A DNA stretch of 64,000 nucleotides from Hymenobacter sediminicola (GTDB lineage: Bacteria > Bacteroidota > Bacteroidia > Cytophagales > Hymenobacteraceae), in assembly GCF_014250515.1 (NCBI RefSeq), contig NZ_CP060202.1, positions 124,001-188,000 on the forward strand, given 5' to 3'. Position numbers and translations under genes: made by a program. Under the pieces are notes generated by a model. The model worked only from the letters and a program-made list of their open reading frames with translations, did not search any database and was not told where the DNA came from. Below are positions 31,078 to 39,512 of this stretch, piece by piece (position 1 is the first letter of the stretch; each line of letters starts with the position of its first letter).

Positions 31078-34000
31078 CTATCCACCGGTTTTGGTGGTGT
31101 CAGGCTTTGTTGGCTCGGGTGTAGGAGTCGGGGTTGCGGTTGGCTCAACTGGCTTGGCGGGCTGCGTCTTGGGCTTGCCGAACAGGGAGTTGAGGCCTTT
31201 GGTGGCTTGCTCTTTCAGCTTGGCCTGGGCCTCCAGCTTTTTCTTCTCGAGTTCCTGCTGGGCCTTGGCCTGTAGTTCCAATTGCTTGCGTTGCAGCTCG
31301 CGTTGCAGGCTGTCCTGGGCTACTTTGGCTTTGGCCTGCAGTTGCAGCTTGGCGTCGTCTACCTTGGCCTGCACGATGTTGGTTACCAAGTCTTTGGCCT
31401 GCGCTTTCACGCTGCCCGTCGTCAGCTTCACCTGCGGGTTGCTCACGGTGCCGCCAATGGTCAGGCCCAGCGTTACCCGGTCCGTACCCTTAATGTCGGA
31501 AACGCCGGTGAGGCGCGTAAGCTGGCTGCTAAGCTGCGAGCCAAGCTTACCGGTAGGTACGTTCAGCGCCGTTACGTACTCTAGGCCGCCGCTGCTGATG
31601 TTGTTGGAGCCGCCCACCGTCATCTTGATCTGGCCCACGTTCAGGTCAAACGGCTTCACGATGAAGTTGCCGTTGATGATTTCGGCCGCCACATCTTTGT
31701 TATTCACCGCGAAGCTCTTCAGCTCCTGAAACTGGGTGAGGCTGCTGATTTTTTCCATCACCGGCGAGCCGCTCACGGCCGCGCGCACCACTTCAAACAA
31801 ACCTTTGCCGGTGAGCGTGCTGTAGTTGGGCATCATGTCGGGGCCCATTTCGCCACTCACGTTGAAGTTGGTGGAGAACACGCCTTCCAAGTTATCAGCC
31901 AGCGGCACCAGCGTCTTGATGGAGTTGAAGGCCGAAAAGGCGTTCTGGAAGTTCAGGTTCTTAATGTTCAGCCCAAAGTTGAACTTGGGATGCGCCAGAT
32001 TCTTGCTGCTGTAGGAGCCGGTAGTAGCAAACGCGCCGCCCAGTGTGTTAAATGTCAGGCCGTTGAGCGTGGCCGTCTGGTCGCGCACGCCCACGGTGCC
32101 CTTCACGTTTTCGAGCTTTAGATTGTCGTAAATCACCTGGCCCACAGTGGTGTTCAGCGTCAGGTCAAACTCCTTCGGAATCTGCAGCACGCCGTCGGCC
32201 TTAGTAGCAGCGGTGGGGGCTTTGGTAGCTGCCACCGCACCCTTGGTCGGCGTGGCCGATACCTCGTCTACCATCCACTCATTCACGTTGAAGCGGCTGG
32301 AGTTCACCGTCAGATTGCCACGCAAGGGCTGGCCGGGCACAAACAGATAGCCCATGTAATTGCTGATGGTGCCTGAGGCCGCAATATCCGACGAGCCCAC
32401 GAAGCCGCTCATGTTCTGCAGCACAATCTTGTCGTTGTTGAACGTGGCTGTGGCTTTGGTCACGCGCATGCCCTGCGGCAGGTCGGCACTCTTATAGGTA
32501 ATGTTCTGGGCATTCACGGTGCCCGAGGCCACCACCGTCTGGTAGCGGCCAGCCTCGATGTCGGCCATGTTGCCTTTGGCGGCCACGTTGCCGTTGAGGC
32601 GGCCCGTCACGGTCATGCCTTCCAGCGGGAAGATTTTCGTGATTTTGGTCAGGTCCACGGTGCCTTTCACGTCGGCATCGAAGCGCAGCTTGTCTACGCC
32701 CTGTGTACTCACGCGGCCTTCCAGTGGCTCGCCATCTAGCAGCATCCGAAAGTTGCTGATGTCCACGCGCGTATCGTTCAACTGGCCCGTTGGGTTGTTC
32801 ACTACGCCCGCCACGGTCAGGTTCTCGATGGGCGCCGGAAACTGCTTGCTCTTCACGTAGCCGTTAGTCAGGTTCATTTTGGCCTGCACCACCGGCATCT
32901 GGGTCTTGGAGTAGATGCCCTTGGCGGTGCCATCCACGAACAGCTTGCCGCGCAGCAGCAGGTCCTGCACCGGATACACCTTCATCATCTCGGCCAGGTC
33001 CACATTGGCCTTCACGCGGCCATCCACCTTCATCGGCTCCAGCCCATCAATGGCCACGTTGCCGTCAATTGGGTTGGCGCCCAGGTCCAGGTGAAACTGC
33101 TTCACATTCACTTTCACGTTGTTGGTGAAGCCCGACGGGTTGTCCACCACCATATCTACGTTGATGTTTTTAGCGGCCTGCGGCAACTGCGGGTACTTGA
33201 ACATGCCGTTCTTCACCTGTAGGTTTACGCCGTAGCCGGGCATTTTCACCTCGTTCTGTACACCCTTAAAGTAGCCGTCAAATGCCACCTTGCCGCTGGC
33301 CTCCACGTCCTTAAATTGCTCAGTATATACACCTGGTACCAAGCTCAGAATCGTTTTGAAGTCGGTTTCCAGCGCCTTAAATGTCAGGTCGTATGTGATG
33401 TCGGTGGCATTCGGTAGGCCGATGGAGCCCTGAAACGAAGCCGGAAAATCGTTCAGCTGCACCTTGTTGTCCTTGAACGTGAACAGCATTTTGTCCAGGT
33501 CCATGGCCATGGTCACGTCGGCCGTCAACTTCTTCTTGCTCACGTATTCGGTGCCGTCGTAGGTCATCGAAAACTGGTCGGCCGTGGTCTGGCTCACCAT
33601 GTCGAAGATGTTGCTGGCAAAGTCGCCGGAGCCGGTGTGGTTTAGGCCGCGCAGCTCCATGTTAAAGGGAATCGTACGGTCCTCGTAGCGCAAGTGCCCG
33701 TCGGTCACTTCCCATTTGCTGATGGCCAGGTTTAGCGAAGTCGTATCCTGTCCCTGGGCGGCCGCGGCCGAGTCCGACAGCATCACGTCCCAGTTGGCCT
33801 TGCCGCTCTTTAGCACCTTCGCGCTGATTTCGGGCCGGTCCAGCAGAATGCTCTTAATCTTGATTTGGTCGCCGCTAATGACGCTCATCAGGTCCATACC
33901 CACTCGGAAAGAGGGCAGGTAGGCCAGCGTGTCGCGCGCAAACGAGTCTTTGCCAATCACACGCAGCTCGTCAATGCCCAGCGCCAGGTCCGGGAACGTG

Positions 34001-34176
34001 CTCAGCAAACTAAGGCTGACGTTGCTTGGGTTGTACTCCACCTTCGCATCCACCCGCTCGGCCAGCTGCTTATCGAGGGCCTGCTTGATTTTGTCTTTGA
34101 ACAGTAACGGGGTGAGAGCCACCGCCGCTACCAGCACCACCAGAAAAATCAGTAAGCCAATCCAGAATTTGCGCAT
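31078..34176 (-). CDS. AsmA family protein, 1032 residues, with coiled-coil tail
   Basis: An N-terminal membrane anchor (FWIGLLIFLVVLVAAVAL) is followed by the AsmA start (LLFKDKIKQALDKQLAERVDAKVEYNPSNVSLSLLSTFPDLALGIDELRVIG). The long beta-rich body (to about 960) is made of repeats of about 60-80 residues. Such proteins are bridge-like lipid transporters between inner and outer membrane. The last 90 residues are unusual: a Gln/Lys/Glu-rich coiled coil (LQRELQRKQLELQAKAQQELEKKKLEAQAKL) and a Pro/Thr tail. A -7 element lies about 190 bases upstream on the minus strand. Confidence 0.9.
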   Translation of the reverse strand: MRKFWIGLLIFLVVLVAAVALTPLLFKDKIKQALDKQLAERVDAKVEYNPSNVSLSLLSTFPDLALGIDELRVIGKDSFARDTLAYLPSFRVGMDLMSVISGDQIKIKSILLDRPEISAKVLKSGKANWDVMLSDSAAAAQGQDTTSLNLAISKWEVTDGHLRYEDRTIPFNMELRGLNHTGSGDFASNIFDMVSQTTADQFSMTYDGTEYVSKKKLTADVTMAMDLDKMLFTFKDNKVQLNDFPASFQGSIGLPNATDITYDLTFKALETDFKTILSLVPGVYTEQFKDVEASGKVAFDGYFKGVQNEVKMPGYGVNLQVKNGMFKYPQLPQAAKNINVDMVVDNPSGFTNNVKVNVKQFHLDLGANPIDGNVAIDGLEPMKVDGRVKANVDLAEMMKVYPVQDLLLRGKLFVDGTAKGIYSKTQMPVVQAKMNLTNGYVKSKQFPAPIENLTVAGVVNNPTGQLNDTRVDISNFRMLLDGEPLEGRVSTQGVDKLRFDADVKGTVDLTKITKIFPLEGMTVTGRLNGNVAAKGNMADIEAGRYQTVVASGTVNAQNITYKSADLPQGMRVTKATATFNNDKIVLQNMSGFVGSSDIAASGTISNYMGYLFVPGQPLRGNLTVNSSRFNVNEWMVDEVSATPTKGAVAATKAPTAATKADGVLQIPKEFDLTLNTTVGQVIYDNLKLENVKGTVGVRDQTATLNGLTFNTLGGAFATTGSYSSKNLAHPKFNFGLNIKNLNFQNAFSAFNSIKTLVPLADNLEGVFSTNFNVSGEMGPDMMPNYSTLTGKGLFEVVRAAVSGSPVMEKISSLTQFQELKSFAVNNKDVAAEIINGNFIVKPFDLNVGQIKMTVGGSNNISSGGLEYVTALNVPTGKLGSQLSSQLTRLTGVSDIKGTDRVTLGLTIGGTVSNPQVKLTTGSVKAQAKDLVTNIVQAKVDDAKLQLQAKAKVAQDSLQRELQRKQLELQAKAQQELEKKKLEAQAKLKEQATKGLNSLFGKPKTQPAKPVEPTATPTPTPEPTKPDTTKTGG

Positions 34177-34537
34177 AATATGAAAGGGTAATGAAGGAAA
34201 AACAAAGAGCAGGCCGCTGCTAAACTGCTACAGGGCTGACCAAAAGCCAAGCGCAACGCGCCGTACGAGAGAGGTAATACAACCCGCTATAGTTGCACTT
34301 TGGTCCGGCGGGCAGAAGCCGGGCAACAATGCTGCCGCTATCCGCAGGCGCATAGCTGGTCTGTTGCAAAAGTAGCAGCCTCAGCTTGCCGGTGCAGTAG
34401 GCCCGGTCTGCAAAATCAGGCCTTTGGTCGATTTATGGGTCTGATATACCGTTATTGAGCAGGGAAATTGGCAATTTAGTTTCCGCAAAGAGAACTGGCC
34501 GCGTACGATTCGGGGTCGGAAGGCGTTTAACAGCTTG
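34177..34537. promoter_or_regulatory. Divergent intergenic region of AsmA and PorP-like genes
   Basis: 361 bases without a gene. CAAAAGTA at 34367-34374 reads TACTTTTG on the minus strand, a -7 match for the AsmA-like gene. No hairpin or repeat stands out on either side. Confidence 0.4.
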
Positions 34538-35596
34538 ATGATGGGGCTATTGCTACGGAGAAATAACAGCTGCTATTGCGTGCCGCGCCGCCTGCGCCAG
34601 CCCCTGACGGCTGTTGCCGTTGTACTGGCCCTGCCTGCCGCCGCGCAGGATCTGTACTTCTCCCAGCCATATGCCACCCGCCTGCACCAGAATCCGGCTT
34701 TCGCTGGTTTGCTCGATGATGCTAGCGTTACGCTCAGCTACCGCAACCAGTTCCCAACCCTGGCCGGCACTTTCCAGACCAGCCAGCTCGCCGCCGACCT
34801 ACGCTTCAAAGACCAGCACAGCGCCGTGGGGCTACTTGTGAACCACGACCGGACCGGCGGACTCGGCTACACACGTTTTGAGGTAGGTGGCATCTACGCT
34901 TATCATATCCGCATCAATGAGGCACTGGCCTTTAGCGGGGGCCTACAGGCAGCCTATGGCAACCAGCGTATCAGCTACGGCAACCTAGTGTTCGGTGACC
35001 AGATTTCGGAAGATGGGTCCACGGCGCCTACCACCCGTGAGCCGCTCGATTTCAATCCTGTCAGCTACCTGAGTCTGGGCACCGGCCTTATACTATATAG
35101 TGAGAACTTCTGGGTGTCGGTAGCAGGGCATCACCTCAATCAGCCTGACTTAGGGTTCCGCTCTCAAAGCAGCCTACCACTCCGCTATGAGCTAAGCACC
35201 GGCTACAAGCACTACTTCGTGCGGCGCACAGAGAAGCGCGTCTACCGCGAAATCAGTGTAACGCCTACCGTGCATTATGTACGGCAGGGCGGTTCGCAAC
35301 GTGCCGAGGCCGGATTGTACGCTACCGTGACACCTATCACACTGGGTGCCCTGTACCGCGGCATTCCATTGCCCGGCGCTCCACGTCCTCAACAAATTCT
35401 GACGGCCATTGCCGGCGTTAGTGTAGGAAGTTTTCGAGTGGGCTATGCTTATGATGTGGGCCTGAGCAGCTTGAGTGCCGACTTAGGTGGGGCCCATGAA
35501 ATATCTTTGACCCTGCGTGCGTTTGATTCGCTGGAAGCGGCATGGCGCCGACTGAAACGCAGAAATTCCCCGGCGCCTCCTTGTCCATCCTTTTGA
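34538..35596 (+). CDS. PorP/SprF family type IX secretion membrane protein
   Basis: 352 residues. A basic N terminus leads to a signal segment ending LPAAAQ. The mature part begins DLYFSQPYATRLHQNPAFAGLLDDASVTLSYRNQFP, the standard PorP/SprF opening, and continues as amphipathic beta-strands with VGLLVNHDRTGGLG, GGLQAAYGN and FRVGYAYDVGLSSLSADLGGAHEISL near the end. It should be an outer-membrane beta-barrel of about 14 strands helping secretion or anchoring of T9SS cargo. gldJ follows after 67 bases on the same strand. Three adjacent start codons (34535-34543) leave the exact start open. Confidence 0.9.
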   Translation: MMGLLLRRNNSCYCVPRRLRQPLTAVAVVLALPAAAQDLYFSQPYATRLHQNPAFAGLLDDASVTLSYRNQFPTLAGTFQTSQLAADLRFKDQHSAVGLLVNHDRTGGLGYTRFEVGGIYAYHIRINEALAFSGGLQAAYGNQRISYGNLVFGDQISEDGSTAPTTREPLDFNPVSYLSLGTGLILYSENFWVSVAGHHLNQPDLGFRSQSSLPLRYELSTGYKHYFVRRTEKRVYREISVTPTVHYVRQGGSQRAEAGLYATVTPITLGALYRGIPLPGAPRPQQILTAIAGVSVGSFRVGYAYDVGLSSLSADLGGAHEISLTLRAFDSLEAAWRRLKRRNSPAPPCPSF

Positions 35597-35663
35597 ATTG
35601 TTGTATTATTGCAGCAACTTGCCTTGCCTAACCTCTTTTCTAACAGGTAGTTTCAACTCAATC

Positions 35664-36905
35664 ATGAATTTTTCCAAGTACCTGCGTTTTGCTGTCGTAG
35701 GAGCCTGTGCCTTGGCTTCCTGCAAAAGCGGTCCGCCCACTGCTACCAAACCCGGTAAGTACAGCTCGACGACGGGCATCGATTACAATACCGAAGAAGG
35801 GATGAAGGTGGCCGATTACAAAGGCATTCCGGAAGGTCCCGGCCTGATCTTCATCGAAGGTGGCCGTACGGTGCTTGGCTCGCAGGAAGAAGACGTAACG
35901 ATGACTCACGACAACGTGGAGCGCACCGTTACTATCGCCTCGTTCTACATGGACGAAGCCGAAGTGGCTAATATTCACTGGCTTGAGTATCTGCACTATA
36001 TCCGCAAAGACTCGTCGGAAGAATTCTATCAGTCGGCTCTGCCCGACACTACTGTTTGGGCCCGCGAGCTGTCGTTCAACGACCCGTACGTAGACTACTA
36101 CCTGCGCTACCCCGGCTTCCGCTTCTTCCCAGTAGTGGGCGTAAGCTGGCTGCAAGCCAACGACTATTGCACGTGGCGTACGTCGAAGGTGAACGAAACA
36201 CTAGCTTCTAACGCCGATGGTGGTGGAGGCGGTGGTGGCCTATTTAAGAAGAAGAACAAAGGCGGCGACGCAGCGGAAGGAACTGATGGCGACGGCAAAG
36301 CCAAAATTGCCATCGAAAACGGCAATACTCTGCCGAACTACCGCCTGCCTACCGAAGCTGAATGGGAATACGCCGCGCAGGCGCTTATCGGTACCCAGGA
36401 GACTGGCAACGAAAACCAAGAAAACAAGCGCATTTACCCATGGGATGGCCGTCAGGTGCGGAATCCGTACGGTGGCAAAATGGGCCAGTTCCTCGCCAAC
36501 TTCAAGCGCGGCCGCGGTGACTACGCCGGTATTGCCGGCTCACTGAACGACGGCGCCATGATTACGGAGTACATTTACGCTTACCCGCCGAACGACTATG
36601 GCCTGTACAACATGTCGGGCAACGTGAACGAGTGGGTGCAGGACATCTATCGCCCGCTGTCGTTTGAAGATGTGGAAGACCTGAACCCCTTCCGCCGCAA
36701 CGGCTTCCTCGACCCTTCGGAGAAGTACGACAAGAAAGGCTACCAGTCGCTCATCGATGACCACGTGCGCGTCTACAAAGGTGGTTCGTGGCGCGACGTA
36801 GCTTACTGGCTGTCGCCGGGCACGCGCCGCTTCATGGCCGAAGATTCGGCAACCGCTACTATCGGTTTCCGCTGCGCCATGATCAACGCCGGCTCGAACA
36901 AGTAA
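35664..36905 (+). CDS. gldJ: Gliding motility lipoprotein GldJ
   Basis: 413 residues from the ATG at 35664, with a lipoprotein signal (GACALASC, Cys20). The body is a formylglycine-generating-enzyme (SUMF1/EgtB)-like fold: GLIFIEGGRTVLGSQEEDV, ERTVTIASFYMDEAEVANIHWLEYLHYI, NYRLPTEAEWEYAAQAL, NMSGNVNEWVQDIY and VRVYKGGSWRDVAYWLSPGTRRFM. GldJ is a core outer-membrane lipoprotein of the gliding/type IX secretion machinery and lacks FGE catalysis. A Gly-rich insertion (GGGGGGLFKKKNKGG) sits around residue 190. The terminator after it is shared with comF. Confidence 0.93.
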   Translation: MNFSKYLRFAVVGACALASCKSGPPTATKPGKYSSTTGIDYNTEEGMKVADYKGIPEGPGLIFIEGGRTVLGSQEEDVTMTHDNVERTVTIASFYMDEAEVANIHWLEYLHYIRKDSSEEFYQSALPDTTVWARELSFNDPYVDYYLRYPGFRFFPVVGVSWLQANDYCTWRTSKVNETLASNADGGGGGGGLFKKKNKGGDAAEGTDGDGKAKIAIENGNTLPNYRLPTEAEWEYAAQALIGTQETGNENQENKRIYPWDGRQVRNPYGGKMGQFLANFKRGRGDYAGIAGSLNDGAMITEYIYAYPPNDYGLYNMSGNVNEWVQDIYRPLSFEDVEDLNPFRRNGFLDPSEKYDKKGYQSLIDDHVRVYKGGSWRDVAYWLSPGTRRFMAEDSATATIGFRCAMINAGSNK

Positions 36906-36924
36906 GAAGCCCTTATACCAAAAG

Positions 36925-36953
36925 AAGCCGCTCCTCATGGGGCGGCTTTTTTT
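36925..36953. terminator. Terminator between gldJ and comF
   Basis: AAGCCGCTCC and GGGGCGGCTT arms, a four-base loop and a long T run on the plus side, 20 bases after gldJ and 7 bases before the convergent comF stop. Confidence 0.85.
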
Positions 36954-36959
36954 GTTGAG

Positions 36960-37664
36960 CTATCTGTCGGCGCAGGCGATGGTGGCGATACTGACTTCGG
37001 CGGCCCCGGCGGCCAGGAGCACGGCGGCACAGGCTTCAAGGGTAGCGCCAGTAGTCAGCACATCATCAACTACCAGCACGTGTTTGCCCCGCACAGATTC
37101 TAGGTCGGCCACTTCAAATACTTCGGCTACGTTTTGCCAGCGTTGGAGGCGGTTCTTGCGGGTCTGCGAATCGGTGTGGCTGGTGCGGCGCAGAGCGGTG
37201 GCGTGCCAGGGCGTGTGTAGCGCTTCGGCCAGGCCCTCGGCAAACGGGTCGGACTGGTTGTAGCCGCGCTGGGCCAGCTTGCGCGGGTGGAGCGGCACGG
37301 GCACAATCAGGTCGAAGGTGAGGCCGGCGCGGACCAAGTCGTGGCCGTACCAGCGGCCCAGAGCCAGGCCTACGTCACGCTGGTTCTGGTACTTGAGTTG
37401 GTGAAGCAAGTGCTGCACCCGGCCGCGCCGTAGAAACCGCAAGTAGCTCAGGGCGTGGCGCACCGGCAGCTTGCCCCAGAACCGGCGAGCCAGCGGGTTT
37501 TCGGCCTCGGGCAGCAGGTGGTAGTCGGTGTAGGGCAGCTGGGCGCGGCAGCTGGTGCAGAGGTGTTCCTCGCCGCGGGCTAGCGGCTCCTGGCAGCCCA
37601 GGCAGGTGCGCGGAAAAATCAGACCCCAGAAGTCGGAGAGGATAGTGGCAGCGGCGGCGCGCAT
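36960..37664 (-). CDS. ComF family phosphoribosyltransferase-like protein
   Basis: 234 residues from the ATG at 37664. An N-terminal zinc-finger-like part has CLGCQEPL and CTSCRAQL. The phosphoribosyltransferase domain contains PLHPRKLAQRGYNQSDPFAEGLA and the signature VRGKHVLVVDDVLTTGATLEACAAVLLAAGAAEV. ComF acts in DNA uptake in naturally competent bacteria, and related proteins are general nucleotide-metabolism helpers; other competence genes are not in the window. It is convergent with gldJ. Confidence 0.92.
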   Translation of the reverse strand: MRAAAATILSDFWGLIFPRTCLGCQEPLARGEEHLCTSCRAQLPYTDYHLLPEAENPLARRFWGKLPVRHALSYLRFLRRGRVQHLLHQLKYQNQRDVGLALGRWYGHDLVRAGLTFDLIVPVPLHPRKLAQRGYNQSDPFAEGLAEALHTPWHATALRRTSHTDSQTRKNRLQRWQNVAEVFEVADLESVRGKHVLVVDDVLTTGATLEACAAVLLAAGAAEVSIATIACADR

Positions 37665-37723
37665 GGCGGAATAAGCTACAGGATAGATAAAGGTGCAGAA
37701 ACTGTAACGGGTGAACTTCTGCC

Positions 37724-37731
37724 TAATTTTG
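37724..37731 (+). promoter_or_regulatory. -7 element TAATTTTG upstream of the AhpD-like gene
   Basis: Exact TAnnTTTG match on the plus strand, 157 bases upstream of the ATG at 37888. It is in the divergent gap next to comF, and the leader would be long. Confidence 0.3.
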
Positions 37732-37887
37732 TGGTTTACCCGAACCGGATGGAAAGTAGCAATTTGCCGGCACAATTGCTGTTGCTGCAGTTACTCTTCG
37801 CGTATCGCCGGGCGGTGTCAACGCAGGGCATTCACAGCACGAAGCAGCAGCTTCGCGCTACATTCACATCATCACATCATCACCGAT

Positions 37888-38265
37888 ATGTCTCAGGTCA
37901 CTGAATTCAACGAGTACCGTCAGCGCATGAACGAGAAGATCATGGCGGCGGATAACAAAGTCATCAAGCGGTTCTTCAACCTCGATACAAACACCTACCA
38001 AGCCGGCGCCGTGGACGTGAAAACCAAGGAAATGCTGGGCCTGGCCTGCTCCATGGTGCTCCGCTGCGACGACTGCATCAAATACCACCTCGGCAAATGC
38101 CACGAAGAAGGCCTCACGGACGCGGAAATCTATGAAGTGTTTGCCATTGCCAACCTCATCGGCGGCAGTATTGTGATACCGCACTTTCGCCGCGCCGTGG
38201 AATACTGGGAAATCCTGAAAACCGAAGCTGTAGAAGCTGCGCCCGAACACCGGCACGAGGTATGA
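37888..38265 (+). CDS. Carboxymuconolactone decarboxylase / AhpD-like protein
   Basis: 125 residues from the ATG at 37888; the frame extends upstream without coding character. The AhpD signature is Cys60-Asp-Asp-Cys63-Ile-Lys-Tyr-His67 (CxxCxxxH), in the context EMLGLACSMVLRCDDCIKYHLGKCHEEG, and AIANLIGGSIVIPHFRRAVEY follows. Members are small alpha-helical oligomers, often peroxidase reductases or thiol-based antioxidants. The cysteine pair indicates a redox role. Its stop overlaps the next gene by four bases (ATGA). Confidence 0.9.
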   Translation: MSQVTEFNEYRQRMNEKIMAADNKVIKRFFNLDTNTYQAGAVDVKTKEMLGLACSMVLRCDDCIKYHLGKCHEEGLTDAEIYEVFAIANLIGGSIVIPHFRRAVEYWEILKTEAVEAAPEHRHEV

Positions 38266-38627
38266 GCACCATGCACCCCGACGAAACCGAAACCGAGTTC
38301 GAGCAACGCTGGTGGGAGTTTATGAACCAGATGCGTGAGCGGTTCGGCAAAAAGCCCGACCTAAACGCGCTGCTGCTGCTGATTGGCGTGCAGGAGCTGG
38401 GGCAGGGCGCGGGCCCCTTCACGAAGGAGCAGAAGCAGGACCTGATGCACATTGCCACCTGCCGCCTGTTCAGCCTCTCGGGTTACTACGAGCTGGAGCA
38501 GGTGGATGAGGAAGGCTGGCCGCATTTCCGGCTGGTGAAGCCTGTACCGTTTGCCAGCCTCAAAGAGCAGGAACGGATGCTCAAATGGCACATTCTGGAG
38601 TATTTCGCCGAAATGGGCGACGAGTAG
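38262..38627 (+). CDS. Small conserved protein of unknown function
   Basis: 121 residues, overlapping the AhpD-like gene by four bases, so translated with it. The sequence is mainly helical and acidic: ETETEFEQRWWEFMNQMRERFGKKPDLNALLLLIGVQELGQG, FTKEQKQDLMHIATCRLFSLSGYYEL and QERMLKWHILEYFAEMGDE. There is no signal, membrane segment or recognised domain. The tight coupling with an AhpD-like gene suggests a shared role. A palindromic repeat begins 11 bases after the stop. Confidence 0.72.
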   Translation: MSTMHPDETETEFEQRWWEFMNQMRERFGKKPDLNALLLLIGVQELGQGAGPFTKEQKQDLMHIATCRLFSLSGYYELEQVDEEGWPHFRLVKPVPFASLKEQERMLKWHILEYFAEMGDE

Positions 38628-38637
38628 CTACAGCCTT

Positions 38638-38718
38638 CTGTCATCCTGAGCCTGCGAAGGACCCTCTCACGCGGGAACAACTGCCGTGAGAAGGTTCTTC
38701 GCAGGCTCAGGATGACAG
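38638..38718. repeat. Long palindromic repeat, copy 1 (REP/MITE-like)
   Basis: Perfect 22-bp outer arms CTGTCATCCTGAGCCTGCGAAG (38638-38659) and its complement (38697-38718), plus inner near-complementary stretches, giving a stem of about 35 bp. The left arm resembles copy 2 at 43627. It lies between the 38627 stop and the exonuclease III gene. Confidence 0.8.
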
Positions 38719-38750
38719 GCATTCACTCATCTATTCATTCAACTCACGCA

Positions 38751-39512
38751 TTGAATATCATCAGCTACAACGTGAACGGGCTACGTTCGGCGCTCAGCAA
38801 AGGCCTACTGGAGTGGGTGCGGGAAGCGCAGCCAGACGTGTTGTGCGTGCAGGAAATAAAGGCTGGCCGTGAGCCACTCGATGTGTCGGGTTTTGCGGAG
38901 TTGGGTTACACGGCCTATCTGCACCCGGCCCAAAAACCAGGCTACAGCGGCGTGGCCACCTTCTCGAAGTGCACGCCAACGGCCGTCGTGGAAGGCTGTG
39001 GCACCGAGCTATACGACTTTGAAGGCCGGGTCCTCCGGCTGGATTTCGAGGATCTATCGGTGCTGAACGTGTACATGCCTTCCGGCACGAGCGGGCCCGA
39101 GCGGCAGGCGTTTAAGGTGGAGTGGCTACACTTTTTCCGCGCCTATGTGCGGCAGTTACGGGCTGAAGGCCGCCGGCTGGTTATCGGCGGCGACTTCAAC
39201 TGCTGCCAAACGGCTATCGACCTGCACAACCCCAAAGCCAACCAGAACAGCCCTGGCTACACCCCGGAAGAGCGGCAGTGGTTTCAGGATTTCCTGGCCG
39301 ATGGTTTCACGGACTCTTTCCGCCACCACCACGGCGACGCGCCAGGCCATTACTCCTGGTGGAGCTACCGGGCTGGTTCGCGCGCCCGCAACGTCGGTTG
39401 GCGCCTCGACCACCTGCTCGTGGATTCTGAACTGTTGCCACGTGTGACTGGTGCCGGGCTGCTGCCTGATGTAGTGCATTCCGACCACTGCCCGGCCTGG
39501 GTGACGGTCTAG
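38751..39512 (+). CDS. xth: Exodeoxyribonuclease III
   Basis: 253 residues from a TTG at 38751, chosen because family members begin MxIISYNVNGLRxAL; the ATG at 38712 lies inside the palindromic repeat and would add 13 residues with no homology. The fold is complete: NVNGLR, VLCVQEIKAG (metal-binding Glu), YSGVATFSK, GGDFNCCQTAIDLHNPK (Asp/Asn), and RNVGWRLDHLLVD...HSDHCPAWV (His). It is an AP endonuclease and 3' exonuclease in base-excision repair. The stop overlaps the convergent oxidoreductase stop through CTAG. Confidence 0.93.
   Translation: MNIISYNVNGLRSALSKGLLEWVREAQPDVLCVQEIKAGREPLDVSGFAELGYTAYLHPAQKPGYSGVATFSKCTPTAVVEGCGTELYDFEGRVLRLDFEDLSVLNVYMPSGTSGPERQAFKVEWLHFFRAYVRQLRAEGRRLVIGGDFNCCQTAIDLHNPKANQNSPGYTPEERQWFQDFLADGFTDSFRHHHGDAPGHYSWWSYRAGSRARNVGWRLDHLLVDSELLPRVTGAGLLPDVVHSDHCPAWVTV

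Noticed and set aside
38712..38750. ATG at 38712 as the start of exonuclease III
   Set aside because: It lies in the palindromic repeat and adds 13 residues unlike the family; the TTG at 38751 matches the family start.
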